The notes beneath the pieces were generated by a model. It saw only the letters and a program-made list of their open reading frames with translations. It ran no database searches and was not told the origin of the DNA. A program made the translations under genes and the position numbers. From assembly GCA_900541395.1 (NCBI GenBank), contig UQJT01000001.1, positions 62,001 through 126,000 on the forward strand: a DNA stretch of 64,000 nucleotides. The letters are read 5' to 3'. This stretch comes from an uncultured Desulfovibrio sp. GTDB taxonomy: Bacteria; Desulfobacterota; Desulfovibrionia; Desulfovibrionales; Desulfovibrionaceae. Of the stretch, positions 9,166 to 18,670 are shown one piece after another. How positions within the stretch are numbered: the first letter of the stretch is position 1; each line of letters starts with the position of its first letter.

Positions 9166-10218
9166 ATGAATAAAGAAATGAGCCTTCTGTTCCGGGCCAT
9201 TCCCCTGATGATGGGCGCCATCTGCCTGGCCTACGGGCTTTACATCTGGAACCGGGGCCCCACGCCCGACAATGTGGTGTCCGGTCATGTCGTCACCTTT
9301 CTGACGGCCATCTGCATCGCCCTGTTCAGCACTGCCGCCACCATCATTCGTCAGCTCACCGACACCTACGGTCCCGGCTACCGAGCGGCTCTGCCCGTGC
9401 TCGGCTATGCGGCGGGCATTATCGCCGTTATCTGCGGCCTGACCTTTGTGGCGCGTATTCCCCATGCCGACGGCTTTGTGGCCGGGCATGTGGTGTTCGG
9501 CATAGGTCTCATCACCTGCTGCGTGGCCACGGTGGCCGCTTCATCCACCAAATTCGTTCTTATTCCCCGAAATTCCAAGGCCGCGCCCGATGCCAAACCC
9601 GACAACGCCTTCAATGAAGGCACGGCCACCATTCTGCTGGCCGTGCCCATCATCTGCACCGTGGTCGGCCTGGCCTGGGGCTTCGCCCTGCTGACCAAAC
9701 AACATTCAGGCTCGGAATATATGGTGGCCGGGCATGTGCTGGTGGGGTTGTCGCTGGTGTGCGGCAGCCTCATCGCCCTGGTGGCCAGCGTCCTGCGTCA
9801 GATTCAGAACACCTACGGCGACCGTGAACACAGATCCTGGCCCCTGTTGGTGGCGGTTCTCGGCGGCATCAACATTTTATGGGGGTTGACCGTCCTGGTA
9901 TCCGGCGACGATCCGGCCCGCCTCGCCCCCGGTTGGGTGCTCATCGGCCTGGGCATTGTGTGCTGGAGCATTCTCAGCAAAGTGTTGTTGCTTGCCCTGG
10001 TGTGGCGGCGCAGCTTCCCGCTGGCCGACCGCATTCCCCTTATTCCGGTCATGACCGCCCTGTCCTGCCTGTTCATTGCCGGTTTTCTGTTCGAAGCCGG
10101 TCTGGACGAACCCGCCTACTACGTGCCCGCGCGGATCATGGTCGGCCTGGGGGCCGTGTGCTTCACCCTGTTCTCCATCGTGTCCATCCTGGAAAGCGGC
10201 ACCTCGGGCGGAGACTAA
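9166..10218 (+). CDS. YhiM-like integral membrane protein (DUF2776)
   Basis: A 350-residue membrane protein with about ten hydrophobic segments. Length and sequence match the DUF2776 family typified by E. coli YhiM, as I remember it: both end in MVGLGAVCFTLFSIVSILE or nearly so, and share LALVWRR and ARLAPG. YhiM has been linked to acid survival in E. coli; the molecular function is unknown. Within the protein a two-helix unit repeats about five times, each with a (A/S/P)GHVxxGLxxxC-like block (for example SGHVVTFLTAIC, AGHVVFGIGLITC, AGHVLVGLSLVC, PGWVLIGLGIVC). The start is the ATG after CAAAGGACC. An inverted repeat CGTCGCCCG-CA-CGGGCGACG lies 28-47 bases upstream (9119-9138). Confidence 0.85.
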   Translation: MNKEMSLLFRAIPLMMGAICLAYGLYIWNRGPTPDNVVSGHVVTFLTAICIALFSTAATIIRQLTDTYGPGYRAALPVLGYAAGIIAVICGLTFVARIPHADGFVAGHVVFGIGLITCCVATVAASSTKFVLIPRNSKAAPDAKPDNAFNEGTATILLAVPIICTVVGLAWGFALLTKQHSGSEYMVAGHVLVGLSLVCGSLIALVASVLRQIQNTYGDREHRSWPLLVAVLGGINILWGLTVLVSGDDPARLAPGWVLIGLGIVCWSILSKVLLLALVWRRSFPLADRIPLIPVMTALSCLFIAGFLFEAGLDEPAYYVPARIMVGLGAVCFTLFSIVSILESGTSGGD

Positions 10219-10286
10219 TACTTTTCTATTGAAAAAAAGCGGTTACGGAAGGGATATCCCTTCTCCGGCTTCACTTCCTCCCCCTC

Positions 10287-10326
10287 CACGCGGACGCGCG
10301 CTACCCGCGCGTCCGCGTGTTTTTTT
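10287..10326 (+). terminator. Rho-independent terminator of the YhiM-like gene
   Basis: A perfect 14-base-pair stem (CACGCGGACGCGCG with CGCGCGTCCGCGTG, loop CTACC) is followed by seven T residues on the plus strand. It isolates the yhiM-like gene from the regulator downstream. Confidence 0.92.
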
Positions 10327-10393
10327 CCGCCTCTCGGCCGGAATATCTACGCTCAGCCCCCAACCCGGCTCTCGGAACTTCCTTTCCGTTTTC

Positions 10394-10407
10394 TCACCAA
10401 TGGGTGA
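10394..10407. promoter_or_regulatory. palindromic operator O1 (TCACC-N4-GGTGA)
   Basis: The sequence TCACCAATGGGTGA is a perfect TCACC/GGTGA inverted repeat ending exactly 35 bases before the ATG of the first XRE regulator. The same motif occurs twice more, before the second regulator. Its repetition at equal spacing suggests an autoregulatory binding site for one or both XRE proteins; binding itself is inferred. Confidence 0.7.
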
Positions 10408-10442
10408 ATGTTTTTGCCTTTCGCAACGGTTAGAGTGATATC

Positions 10443-10721
10443 ATGAAGAAAGTGGCAACTATTTCAGATGTTTTTCCCTGGGTTTTAAAGCAATACCGAC
10501 ATCAGGCCGGGCTTACGCAAGAGCAAGTCAGCGAACGTGTGGGCGTCAGCCCGTCTTTTGTGGGAATGCTGGAAACCGGGTTGAAAAAGCCCAATCTGGC
10601 CATGCTGTTCAAGTTGTCGCAAGCCCTGGGCGTCCCCGCCAGCACTATGGTCACCACGCTGGAAGAGGAATGGCGCAGACGCGCCGCGCAAGCTCAACCG
10701 ATGGAAAACAAGCGACACTAA
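10443..10721 (+). CDS. XRE-family helix-turn-helix regulator, copy 1
   Basis: A 92-residue DNA-binding protein that is essentially one Cro/C1-type helix-turn-helix domain. The HTH lies at about residues 22-50 (AGLTQEQVSERVGVSPSF followed by the recognition-helix neighbour GMLETGLKKPNL). There is no extra effector domain; a short charged tail follows. It resembles small regulators such as phage Cro-like and restriction-modification controller proteins, but no restriction genes are near. It is about 55% identical (44 of 80 positions, ungapped) to the second XRE protein at 11261, so they arose by duplication. Operator O1 lies 35 bases before the start. The stop overlaps that of the convergent gene by four bases. 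Confidence 0.88.
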   Translation: MKKVATISDVFPWVLKQYRHQAGLTQEQVSERVGVSPSFVGMLETGLKKPNLAMLFKLSQALGVPASTMVTTLEEEWRRRAAQAQPMENKRH

Positions 10722-11176
10722 TCGCGAGAGCCCTTGTTGAGCAGTTCGTTCACATAATCCAGATATTTTCTGACACGTTCGTCAATAACCATAGGACTGG
10801 AAAAAAACAGAGCTTTTTCCATTGCCACCGTTAATTTATCTTTGTCGGCCTGGCTCAACTTTTTGATAAAAAATCCATATCTTGCGTTAAAACACAATAT
10901 TTCTTCTTTTTGAGCATTGTCGAAACGATGTTTTTCTATCTTCTCATATAAGTTAAATACCATCCGCAAAACCCAATCAACAGGGATGGATAAATTTTTT
11001 ATATAGCTTAATATATCGCCAAACGGCAATCCAAGATAGGAAGCCAGTGATTTCAAAGATTTTGTTTGCGATAAAAATAAAAAACGTTTGAGAGTCTTAT
11101 AGAATTCATCTTTATCATAAAATATATACAGTTTATCGCTCTCCTTAAAACAATATCTCTCTTCTCCCGGCGTCAT
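10718..11176 (-). CDS. AT-rich gene, possible phage-repressor-like DNA-binding protein
   Basis: A 152-residue protein I do not recognise firmly. Residues about 35-75 (SLASYLGLPFGDILSYIKN then IPVDWVLRMVFNLYEK) resemble the HTH domain of the bacteriophage CI repressor family, where an HTH is followed by IPxxWV/L. The remainder is helical and charged, without a recognised peptidase or effector domain. The coding sequence is strikingly AT-rich compared with every neighbour, suggesting recent transfer. The ATG at 11176 is preferred over one at 11215 because of the AGGGAGG site before it; the longer start would run through operators O2 and O3. It is convergent with XRE copy 1 and divergent from copy 2. 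Confidence 0.6.
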   Translation of the reverse strand: MTPGEERYCFKESDKLYIFYDKDEFYKTLKRFLFLSQTKSLKSLASYLGLPFGDILSYIKNLSIPVDWVLRMVFNLYEKIEKHRFDNAQKEEILCFNARYGFFIKKLSQADKDKLTVAMEKALFFSSPMVIDERVRKYLDYVNELLNKGSRD

Positions 11177-11192
11177 CTGGACCCTCCCTGTT

Positions 11193-11225
11193 TCACCCCT
11201 GGGTGATTTTCTCACCTATAGGTGA
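11193..11225. promoter_or_regulatory. twin palindromic operators O2 and O3
   Basis: Two perfect TCACC-N4-GGTGA palindromes sit 19 bases apart centre to centre: TCACCCCTGGGTGA (11193-11206) and TCACCTATAGGTGA (11212-11225). They lie between the divergent starts of the AT-rich gene and XRE copy 2. O3 ends exactly 35 bases before the copy 2 ATG, the same distance as O1 before copy 1. The paired layout could give cooperative binding and control both directions. Confidence 0.72.
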
Positions 11226-11260
11226 ACCTTGTCCGATACACAAGCAGCTATTCTTATTTA

Positions 11261-11503
11261 ATGGAAAAACTATATATAATATCGTGTCACTTTTCCTATG
11301 TTCTGAAGCGATTCCGACGAGAGGCAGGGCTGACGCAGGTTCAACTCAGCGAACGGGCGGGCGTCAGTCCATCGTTCATCGGCATGTTGGAAAGCGGGCG
11401 GAAAAAGCCCAGTCTGGACATGCTGTGCCAATTGGCCGAAGCTTTGGGCATTCGTGCCAGCGACCTGTTGGTCGCCATGGAAAAGGAACGTGAACTGCGT
11501 TGA
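11261..11503 (+). CDS. XRE-family helix-turn-helix regulator, copy 2
   Basis: An 80-residue single-domain HTH regulator (AGLTQVQLSERAGVSPSF, then GMLESGRKKPSL). The start was set at ATG 11261 because from there it aligns without gaps, residue for residue, with XRE copy 1 (44 identities in 80). A GTG further upstream at 11222 would lie inside operator O3. It differs from copy 1 in the first 12 residues and at the C-terminus, where copy 1 has 12 extra residues. Role inferred: repressor or activator of itself and its neighbours through the TCACC-N4-GGTGA sites. No conventional SD sequence is obvious before the ATG. Confidence 0.87.
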   Translation: MEKLYIISCHFSYVLKRFRREAGLTQVQLSERAGVSPSFIGMLESGRKKPSLDMLCQLAEALGIRASDLLVAMEKERELR

Positions 11504-11561
11504 ACGCGGACGGCTTTTCGCTGTTTCGCGCCGGAAACGGCCTCAACAATCAGGATCGTCC

Positions 11562-12401
11562 ATGTCGAATCTTTCCTTCTCCGGCCGGTCCCCGGCCCGT
11601 TGGCCCGATCCCGCCGCCGTCCGTCGACCTTTGATCATCGCCCACCGGGGGGCGCGGCGGCTCGCTCCGGAAAACACGCTGGCCGCCGCCCGTCTGGCGC
11701 GCGAAATGGGCGCGGATGCCTGGGAATTGGACGTCAACCTGACGGCCGACGGCCGCCTGGCGCTTGTCCACGACGATACCCTGGCCCGCACTACCGACGT
11801 CGCCGCCCGTCCAGAACTGGCCCACCTTGCGCCCTGGCGGGTGTGCGACCTCACCCTGTCCCAAATCCGGAGCCTGCACGCCGGCGCCGATATGCGGCCG
11901 CCGCGGGCCGAACCCGTGCCCATGCTGGAAGAGGCCTTGACGCTGACCCGCGATCTGAACTGGCTGGTCAACGTGGAAATCAAGGATCACGCCGGGCTGC
12001 GCGGGGACCATAGCGTCGTGCCCGCCACGCTGGCACTGGTCCGACGGCTGGACATGCTGCCCCGGGTGTTGTTTTCGTCATTCCGGCACGACTACCTGCG
12101 CCGACTACGCGCGCTGGAGCCGTCGGCCCTGCTCGGCGCGTTGGTGGAGGCCCGCCCTCCGCGCGGTCCGGCCGCGTTGTGCGCGGACCTGGACGCGGCC
12201 TGGTACCATCCGCTGCACACCCTGCTTATGGAAGCGGACCTGACGGAACTGCGTCGGACGGGCAAGGGAACGCTGCCCTGGACGGTCAACGAAGCCGCCG
12301 ACATGAACGCCCTGCTGACCGCAGGCGTCACCGGTCTGATCACCGACGATCCCGCCGCCGGGCGAACCGCCGTGACCCGCCTGTCCTCCCCGCGCGCCTG
12401 A
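11562..12401 (+). CDS. glycerophosphodiester phosphodiesterase
   Basis: A 279-residue TIM-barrel enzyme that hydrolyses glycerophosphodiesters to glycerol-3-phosphate and an alcohol. All family residues are visible: [17 protein letters not shown] (the catalytic His-Arg and Glu), [21 protein letters not shown] (metal-binding Glu-Leu-Asp and the second catalytic His) and NVEIKD (Glu and Lys). There is no signal peptide, so it acts in the cytoplasm, probably in phospholipid head-group recycling. The ATG at 11562 follows a weak AGGA. It starts 58 bases after the XRE copy 2 stop. Confidence 0.9.
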   Translation: MSNLSFSGRSPARWPDPAAVRRPLIIAHRGARRLAPENTLAAARLAREMGADAWELDVNLTADGRLALVHDDTLARTTDVAARPELAHLAPWRVCDLTLSQIRSLHAGADMRPPRAEPVPMLEEALTLTRDLNWLVNVEIKDHAGLRGDHSVVPATLALVRRLDMLPRVLFSSFRHDYLRRLRALEPSALLGALVEARPPRGPAALCADLDAAWYHPLHTLLMEADLTELRRTGKGTLPWTVNEAADMNALLTAGVTGLITDDPAAGRTAVTRLSSPRA

Positions 12402-12477
12402 CCCCGACTCTTTCTTGCCAAGCCGGGCCCGCCGAAGCTATACAGATTTTTTGCCACCCCCAACCAAGGCAAAAGCC

Positions 12478-13113
12478 ATGCTGGCCATTCTCGACTATAA
12501 GGCGGGCAACCAGACAAGCGTGCGCCGCGCTCTGCAATCCTTGGGCATCCCGGCCGAGATCACGGCCGAGCCCGCCGCCCTCGCGGCTGCCGACGGCGTC
12601 ATCTTTCCGGGCGTGGGCGCGGCCGGGCAGGCCATGCGGCACTTGCGCGACACGGGTCTGGACGATACGTTGCGCGCTCTGGTGGCGGGCGGCAAGCCGC
12701 TGCTCGGCGTCTGCCTGGGCTGTCAAATTCTGCTGGAACACAGCGAGGAAAACGACACCGCGACCCTGGGCATCCTGCCCGGCGTCTGCCGCCGCTTCCG
12801 GCCCGAGTGGCAGGACGGCGGCCGCCCCATCCGCATCCCCCACATGGGCTGGAACAGCCTGATCGTCCGACGGCCTTCGCCCCTGCTGGAAGGCATTGCC
12901 CCCGACGCCCGATTCTACTTCGTGCACAGCTACTACCCCGAACCTCAGCCCGATCTGCTCATAGCCGAAACCATTTACGGCGCAACCTTCGCTTCGCTGT
13001 ACGGCCGCCCCGGCCTGTGGGCCGCCCAGTTCCATCCCGAAAAAAGCGGCGAACCGGGCCTGCGCCTGCTGGCCAACTTCCACGCCTGGTGCCGGGAGGC
13101 CCGCCATGCCTGA
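12478..13113 (+). CDS. hisH: imidazole glycerol phosphate synthase, glutaminase subunit
   Basis: HisH supplies ammonia from glutamine to HisF for ring closure in histidine synthesis. The 211-residue class I amidotransferase shows the nucleophile elbow LGVCLGCQ (Cys79) and the His186/Glu188 partners in QFHPEKSG. The N-terminus [11 protein letters not shown] is typical of the family, and it fixes the start at 12478; upstream in-frame codons are not HisH-like. The last eight bases overlap hisF, so the two subunits are likely translated together to form the heterodimer. Confidence 0.95.
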   Translation: MLAILDYKAGNQTSVRRALQSLGIPAEITAEPAALAAADGVIFPGVGAAGQAMRHLRDTGLDDTLRALVAGGKPLLGVCLGCQILLEHSEENDTATLGILPGVCRRFRPEWQDGGRPIRIPHMGWNSLIVRRPSPLLEGIAPDARFYFVHSYYPEPQPDLLIAETIYGATFASLYGRPGLWAAQFHPEKSGEPGLRLLANFHAWCREARHA

Positions 13114-13918
13114 CTCCTCTTTCTCCCCCCGGGCCGTCGGCCGTCTGAGCAAGCGCCTCATCCCCTGCCTGGACGTGCGCGACGGTCGCCTGACCAAGGG
13201 CGTGCGCTTTCAGGGCAACGAGGACATCGGAGACCCGGTGGAAACGGCCCGCCGCTACTACGAGCAAGGCGCGGACGAAATCGTGTTTTACGACATCACG
13301 GCCTCGCACGAGGCGCGGGGTATTTTCCTCGATGTGGTGGAACGGGTGGCCTCGGCCATCTTCATCCCGTTTTCCGTGGGCGGCGGCATCGCCAGCGTGG
13401 AGGACATGCGGGCCGTGCTGCTGGCCGGGGCGGAAAAGGTGTCGCTCAACTCGGCGGCGGTCAAACGTCCGGAACTCATCGCCGACGGCGCGGCGGCCTT
13501 CGGCTCGCAGGCCGTGGTGGTGGGTATGGACGTGCGCCGGGTGCCCGCCTCCCCCGCCCAACCTTCGGGCTATGAAATCGTCATCCACGGCGGCCGCAAG
13601 CCCACCGGGCTGGACGCCCTGGCCTGGGCGCGGCGTTGCGAGGAACTGGGCGCGGGCGAACTGTGCGTCAATTCCATCGACGCCGACGGCACCCTGGACG
13701 GCTATGAACTGACCCTCACCCGTCTCATCGCCGACGCCGTGACCATTCCGGTTATCGCCTCGGGCGGCGCGGGCGCGCCGCAACATCTGACGGACGCGGT
13801 GACCACGGGCGGAGCCTCGGCCGCGCTGGTGGCCTCCATCGTGCACTACGGCGCCTACTCCATCCCCGAACTCAAGACCTTCATGCGCCGGGCGGGCGTG
13901 CCCGTCCGCATGGTATAA
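13106..13918 (+). CDS. hisF: imidazole glycerol phosphate synthase, cyclase subunit
   Basis: HisF is the (beta-alpha)8-barrel cyclase that makes imidazole glycerol phosphate and AICAR from PRFAR and ammonia. The 270-residue protein has the catalytic Asp in [12 protein letters not shown] (Asp23) and the second, by alignment, in VVVGMDVRR (Asp142). The phosphate-binding loops FSVGGGIAS and [11 protein letters not shown] are also present. The N-terminal 15 residues precede the usual beginning of the barrel. It overlaps hisH and is followed by a terminator, so the operon contains only hisH-hisF; the other his genes must be elsewhere. Confidence 0.95.
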   Translation: MPDSSFSPRAVGRLSKRLIPCLDVRDGRLTKGVRFQGNEDIGDPVETARRYYEQGADEIVFYDITASHEARGIFLDVVERVASAIFIPFSVGGGIASVEDMRAVLLAGAEKVSLNSAAVKRPELIADGAAAFGSQAVVVGMDVRRVPASPAQPSGYEIVIHGGRKPTGLDALAWARRCEELGAGELCVNSIDADGTLDGYELTLTRLIADAVTIPVIASGGAGAPQHLTDAVTTGGASAALVASIVHYGAYSIPELKTFMRRAGVPVRMV

Positions 13919-14038
13919 AACGCCCCCGACCCGCGAACCTCAAAACCAACCGCAGTACCGGCGGGCCCAAAGACAGCGGCTCAAAAAAGGCGGGGCTTCG
14001 TATTTCCCACGGATAAAAAGCTTGACGGGGCGAGGTAT

Positions 14039-14079
14039 GGGGAGGGGGCTTTTTCAAAAGCCTCCCTCCCCGTCTTTTT
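14039..14079 (+). terminator. terminator between convergent hisF and lon
   Basis: An inverted repeat with arms GGGGAGGGGGCTTTT and AAAAGCCTCCCTCCCC (one unpaired base) is followed by GTCTTTTTC on the plus strand. It ends the his transcript right before the lon stop codon. The stem could also help end lon transcripts, although the minus strand lacks a clean T-run. Confidence 0.8.
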
Positions 14080-16551
14080 CTACTGCGCGGGGGCGGAAGG
14101 GGCGGCGTCCACGCCGCGGGGACGCTCCCGAAGGGAGACGAACAGAGACGGCGTATCGTCGCGCCGGGGAAAGATATCGGCGGGCGCGGCGTCCAAGGCC
14201 AGGGGCAGCACCTCGTCGACGTGGCGGACGAACACGATGTGCAAGGACTTGAGGATTTCCTCCGGCACTTCCTTGAGGTCTTTTTCATTGTCCGCGGGGA
14301 CGATGACGGTCTTGATGCCCGCGCGGCGGGCGGCGAGCAGCTTTTCGCGCAGGCCGCCGATGGGCAACACGCGGCCGCGCAGAGTGATTTCGCCGGTCAT
14401 GGCCACATCGTTGCGCACAGGGATGCCCAGCAGAGCCGAGGCCAGCGAGGTGGCCAGGGTGATCCCGGCCGAAGGGCCGTCTTTGGGCGTAGCTCCCTCG
14501 GGCACATGGACGTGGATGTCCACTTCCTTGTGGAAAGAGGGCTTGAGACCGAACAGGTCGGAGCGCGAACGCACATAGGAGAAGGCGGCCTGAGCCGATT
14601 CCTTCATGACGTCGCCGAGCTGGCCGGTGGTCGACACCTTGCCCGAACCGGGCATAAGAGCCGTTTCCACGTACAGGATTTCCCCGCCGCGATCGGTATA
14701 GGCCAGGCCGGTGACCACGCCCACCTGGGGGCCGTCTTCGCGTTCGCCGTAACGGTATTTTTTGACTCCAAGGAAGGTATGCAGGTTCTGGCGGGTGACG
14801 GTGACGCCTCCCGTCGCGCCCTTGGCGTCCACCATGCGCATGGCGGTCTTGCGGCACAGGGCGGCCAGTTCGCGCTCCAGACCGCGCACTCCGGCTTCGC
14901 GGGTGTAGGAGCGGATGACCTCCAGCAGGGCGTTGTCCGTAACGCGCAGATTGTCCGACTGCAGGCCGTGCAGTTCCCATTGTTTGGGCAGCAGAAAATC
15001 GCGGGCGATATGCGTTTTTTCGGTCTCCAGATAGCTGGAAAGCTGGAGTATCTCCATGCGGTCCAGCAGCGGGGCGGGTATCCCTTGAAGGCTGTTGGCC
15101 GTGGTGATGAAAAAGACCTGGGACAAATCGTAATCCATGTCCAGGTAGTGATCGTTGAAGGCGTAGTTCTGTTCCGGGTCCAGCACTTCCAGCAGGGCGG
15201 AGGAAGGATCGCCCCGGAAGTCGGCGGTCATTTTATCGATTTCATCCAGGCAGAACAAGGGGTTGTTGAATTTTGCCCGCTTGAGGGCCATGAGTATCTT
15301 GCCGGGCAGCGCGCCCACATAGGTGCGGCGGTGCCCCCGGATTTCCGCCTCGTCCCGCACGCCGCCCAGGGAAACGCGCACGAATTCGCGGCCCGTGGCC
15401 TTGGCCACGGATTTGGCCAGCGAGGTCTTGCCCACGCCGGGAGGCCCCACCAGGCAGAGGATGGGCCCCTTGAGGCGTCCGGCCAGCTTCTGCACGGCCA
15501 AATATTCGAGGATGCGCTCCTTGGGCTTTTCCAGACCGTAGTGAGCGCCGTCCAGCAGGGCTCGAGCTTCCTGAATGTCGACGTCGATTTCTTTCAGTTC
15601 GTTCCAAGGCAGGTCGAGAATCCAGTCGATGTAATTGCGGGCCACGCTGTATTCGGCCGACGAGGGAGGCATCTGACGCAGCTTGCGCACCTCGCGCAGG
15701 CCGCGTTCGCGCGCCTCTTCGGGCATATTCTTGGCCCGGAAGCGCTGTTCCAGTTCGGCGGCCTCGGCCTGGGGGTCGTCCTCGTGCCCCATTTCCTTGT
15801 GGATGGCCTTGATCTGCTCGTTCAGGTAGTATTCGCGCTGGTTGCGCTCCATCTGGGTTTTGACCCGGCTTTTGATGGTCTTTTCCAGAGAGGCCACGGC
15901 CAGTTCGCCGCTCAACAGTTCAAACACCTTTTCCAGCCGCGCGCCCGTGTCGAGCGTTTCCAGCACTTCCTGCTTGCGCAGATGATCGAGCTTGAGGTGG
16001 GGCATGACCGCGTCGGCCAGGCGGCCAGGCTCGCGCAGGCCCGCTATGGCGGCCAGATGTTCCTGGTTCATCTTCTTATTGACCCGGCCGAAATCCTCCA
16101 CGGCCTCATGGGTGGCGCGGATCAGGGCTTCCTGTTCGGGATTGGAGCTGCCCGCCTCATCCAGGCGCGTCACCTGAAGCAACGGAAACGGTCCGTCGCC
16201 GAACGCGCTGTGAGCGCTGTACGGCCTCCAGGCGGCACGATACATGCCTTCGAACAGCACCTTGATGCTGCCGTCGGGCAGGCGCAGCAACTGAAGGATT
16301 TTGCTCACCACCCCCACGGGAAACAGATCGTCCGGGCCGGGCTTTTCCACATCCGGCTCTTTCTGCGCCACCAAAAAAATCTGCTTGCCGTAATCGGCGA
16401 TGGAACTCTCAATGGCTTTGACCGACGCTTCCCGTCCCACAAACAACGGCATGATGGCGTGCGGAAACATCACCACCTCGCGCAGCGACATGATCGGCAA
16501 TTCCATCGGCGAATGTTCGTCCCCGGTCGGCGTCTTACGGAAAAGTCCCAT
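14080..16551 (-). CDS. lon: ATP-dependent protease Lon
   Basis: Lon degrades misfolded and regulatory proteins in the cytoplasm. The 823-residue protein has the N-terminal substrate domain, a coiled linker, the AAA+ module with Walker [10 protein letters not shown] (369-377) and Walker [11 protein letters not shown] (about 431-440), and the Lon protease domain. The catalytic dyad is visible as Ser694 in KDGPSAGIT and Lys737 in [12 protein letters not shown]. Length is typical of LonA. It lies downstream of clpP-clpX on the same strand, with a 208-base gap, so the three quality-control genes may share a stress response. Confidence 0.97.
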   Translation of the reverse strand: MGLFRKTPTGDEHSPMELPIMSLREVVMFPHAIMPLFVGREASVKAIESSIADYGKQIFLVAQKEPDVEKPGPDDLFPVGVVSKILQLLRLPDGSIKVLFEGMYRAAWRPYSAHSAFGDGPFPLLQVTRLDEAGSSNPEQEALIRATHEAVEDFGRVNKKMNQEHLAAIAGLREPGRLADAVMPHLKLDHLRKQEVLETLDTGARLEKVFELLSGELAVASLEKTIKSRVKTQMERNQREYYLNEQIKAIHKEMGHEDDPQAEAAELEQRFRAKNMPEEARERGLREVRKLRQMPPSSAEYSVARNYIDWILDLPWNELKEIDVDIQEARALLDGAHYGLEKPKERILEYLAVQKLAGRLKGPILCLVGPPGVGKTSLAKSVAKATGREFVRVSLGGVRDEAEIRGHRRTYVGALPGKILMALKRAKFNNPLFCLDEIDKMTADFRGDPSSALLEVLDPEQNYAFNDHYLDMDYDLSQVFFITTANSLQGIPAPLLDRMEILQLSSYLETEKTHIARDFLLPKQWELHGLQSDNLRVTDNALLEVIRSYTREAGVRGLERELAALCRKTAMRMVDAKGATGGVTVTRQNLHTFLGVKKYRYGEREDGPQVGVVTGLAYTDRGGEILYVETALMPGSGKVSTTGQLGDVMKESAQAAFSYVRSRSDLFGLKPSFHKEVDIHVHVPEGATPKDGPSAGITLATSLASALLGIPVRNDVAMTGEITLRGRVLPIGGLREKLLAARRAGIKTVIVPADNEKDLKEVPEEILKSLHIVFVRHVDEVLPLALDAAPADIFPRRDDTPSLFVSLRERPRGVDAAPSAPAQ

Positions 16552-16580
16552 ACAATTCCCCGAAAATAGTGATAATAACC

Positions 16581-16620
16581 ACGGGGGAAGGAAACTTTTT
16601 CAACAGCTTCCTTCCCCCGT
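16581..16620 (-). terminator. stem-loop in the clpX-lon gap
   Basis: A perfect 13-base-pair inverted repeat (ACGGGGGAAGGAA at 16581-16593 with TTCCTTCCCCCGT at 16608-16620) sits about 30 bases before the lon start. There is no clean T-run on the minus strand, so it may be a weak terminator, a transcript-stabilising hairpin or a lon leader structure. A second G/C-rich imperfect repeat follows clpX at about 16685-16745. Confidence 0.45.
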
Positions 16621-16759
16621 ACCCCCACCTTTCCAAACTTTTCATCCGTGGGGAACACGACGGGTCGCCCATTATTAAAAGTTTTGGGGGGAGTGGGGTG
16701 GGGCGGAGGGAAAAGACCTCTTTTTTCAAAAAGGCCCCCTCCCGTCCCGAGCTTCTTTG

Positions 16760-18004
16760 TCAGCAGGCCTGCTGTTCGGCGTCGTAGATAAACAGGGGGG
16801 CTTCCCCCTTGTCGATGACGCCGCGGGTGACGACGCAATCCTTGACGCCGTGCATGGTCGGCAGGTTGTACATGATGTCGAGCATGACGGTTTCGAGCAC
16901 GTTGCGCAGGCCGCGCGCGCCGGTCTTGCGCTCGATGGCCTTGGCGGCCACGGCGCGCAGAGCGTCGTTTTCAAAGCGCAGATTGACGTGATCAAGTTCA
17001 AACAGCTTTTGGTACTGCTTGACCAGGGCGTTTTTAGGCTCGGTGAGCACCCGGATCAAATCGTCCTCGTCCAGTTCGTCCACATGGGTGATGACGGGAA
17101 TGCGGCCCACGAATTCGGGGATAAGCCCGAACTGCACGAGGTCCGAGGGCACCACCTGATCAAGCAGAGCGCCCAGGCTCTGTTCCTTTTTGGAGGCGAT
17201 ATTGGCCCCGAAGCCCATGCTGTTGCCGCGCACGCGCTGTTCCACCATCTTTTCAAGACCGATAAAGGCCCCGCCCACGATAAACAGAATATTCGAGGTA
17301 TTGAGACGGATGAATTCCTGCTGCGGGTGCTTGCGGCCGCCCTTGGGCGGGATATTGGCCTCGGTGCCCTCGATGATTTTCAGCAAGGCCTGCTGCACGC
17401 CTTCGCCCGAGACGTCGCGGGTGATGGACGGACCGTCGCCCTTGCGGGAAATCTTGTCGATTTCGTCGATATAGATGATGCCCTTGCCGGCGGCGTCAAG
17501 GTCGTAGTCCGCATTCTGGAGCAGTTGGACCAGAATATTTTCCACGTCTTCCCCCACATAGCCCGCCTCGGTAAGGGTGGTGGCGTCGGCGATGGCGAAG
17601 GGGACCTTGAGGATACGGGCCAGGGTGCGGGCGAGCAAAGTTTTGCCGCTGCCCGAAGGGCCTACCAGCAGCACGTTGCTCTTTTCCAGTTCCACATCGT
17701 CGAGAACGCCGCTGTAGAACACCCGCTTATAATGGTTGTGCACGGCCACGGACAGAATTTTCTTGGCCTGTTCCTGACCGATGACATACGCGTCGAGCCG
17801 GGCTTTGATTTCCGGCGGAGTGAGCAGAGGGCCGCCCTCCTCCCGCGCCTCTTCCAGGGATTGTCGGGATATGATGTCGTTGCAGGACGCCACGCACGAA
17901 TCGCAGATGCAGGCGTCGCCCTGCACGATAAAATGCTTGGCTTCAAACTCGTTTTTGCCGCAAAACGAGCAGCGCATGCCCTGCGGTTCGTTGGTGTCGC
18001 TCAT
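16760..18004 (-). CDS. clpX: ClpXP protease ATPase subunit ClpX
   Basis: ClpX unfolds substrates and feeds them to ClpP. The 414-residue protein begins with a C4 zinc-binding domain (Cys12, Cys15, Cys34, Cys37; spacing 2-18-2 as in the family), followed by an AAA+ domain with Walker A GPSGSGKT (115-122) and Walker [10 protein letters not shown]. The pore-loop motif GYVGE is present in [15 protein letters not shown]. The ATG overlaps the clpP stop by four bases, so the two subunits are translationally coupled. Confidence 0.97.
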   Translation of the reverse strand: MSDTNEPQGMRCSFCGKNEFEAKHFIVQGDACICDSCVASCNDIISRQSLEEAREEGGPLLTPPEIKARLDAYVIGQEQAKKILSVAVHNHYKRVFYSGVLDDVELEKSNVLLVGPSGSGKTLLARTLARILKVPFAIADATTLTEAGYVGEDVENILVQLLQNADYDLDAAGKGIIYIDEIDKISRKGDGPSITRDVSGEGVQQALLKIIEGTEANIPPKGGRKHPQQEFIRLNTSNILFIVGGAFIGLEKMVEQRVRGNSMGFGANIASKKEQSLGALLDQVVPSDLVQFGLIPEFVGRIPVITHVDELDEDDLIRVLTEPKNALVKQYQKLFELDHVNLRFENDALRAVAAKAIERKTGARGLRNVLETVMLDIMYNLPTMHGVKDCVVTRGVIDKGEAPLFIYDAEQQAC

Positions 18005-18612
18005 TTCGTTTCGTTCTCCAAATTGCCGATATCATGGCGCGAAGTCAGGATTTTATCCACAATGCCGTATTTCACGGCTTCTTCCGCCGTCATGAAATAG
18101 TCACGCTCGGTATCCTCGGCAACCTGTTCTTCGGGTTTTCCCACGTTGGCGGCCAGAATGGCGTTGAGATTCTTTTTCATGCGCAGCACTTCGCGGGCGT
18201 GGATGTCGATGTCGGTCACCTGGCCCTGGAAGCCGCCCGAAGGCTGATGGATCATGACGCGACTGTTGGGCAGGACGTAACGCATGCCTTTGGCGCCCCC
18301 GGCCAGCAGAAAGGCCCCCATGCTGGCGGCCTGCCCGATGCACAGGGTGGCCACGGGCGGAGCCACGAACTGCATGGTGTCGTAAATGGCCATGCCCGCC
18401 GTCACCGAACCGCCGGGGCTGTTGATGTACAGGCTGATTTCCTTTTCGGGGTCCTGGGATTCGAGGAACAGAAGCTGGGCGCAGATAAGGGAGGCCACGT
18501 AATCGTTGACCTCTTCACCCAGCAGAATGATGCGGTCCTTGAGCAGGCGGGAATAAATGTCGTAAGCCCGCTCGGTACGGCCCGTCGTTTCGATGACCAT
18601 GGGTATATTCAC
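18001..18612 (-). CDS. clpP: ATP-dependent Clp protease proteolytic subunit
   Basis: ClpP forms the tetradecameric proteolytic chamber that works with ClpX. The 203-residue sequence has the complete catalytic triad: Ser97 in [11 protein letters not shown], His122 in MIHQPSGG and Asp171 in the TERDYFM block. The N-terminus [20 protein letters not shown] is typical of the family, with little or no propeptide. It is the first clp gene of the coupled clpP-clpX pair and lies directly after tig. Confidence 0.97.
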   Translation of the reverse strand: MNIPMVIETTGRTERAYDIYSRLLKDRIILLGEEVNDYVASLICAQLLFLESQDPEKEISLYINSPGGSVTAGMAIYDTMQFVAPPVATLCIGQAASMGAFLLAGGAKGMRYVLPNSRVMIHQPSGGFQGQVTDIDIHAREVLRMKKNLNAILAANVGKPEEQVAEDTERDYFMTAEEAVKYGIVDKILTSRHDIGNLENETK

Positions 18613-18670
18613 GGATGCGCTCCCTATGCGCGGCGCGCGCCGCCGTCCGACGGCACGCGCCTTTCATGTC

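Noticed and set aside
10394..11503. Restriction-modification or toxin-antitoxin system around the XRE genes
   Set aside because: The controller-like regulators suggested this, but no methylase, nuclease or toxin-like gene lies in or beside the island; neighbours are a YhiM-like protein and a phosphodiesterase.
14221..16569. 782-codon open frame antisense to lon
   Set aside because: The frame is opposite a complete Lon protein with catalytic residues; the antisense product has no recognisable motif.
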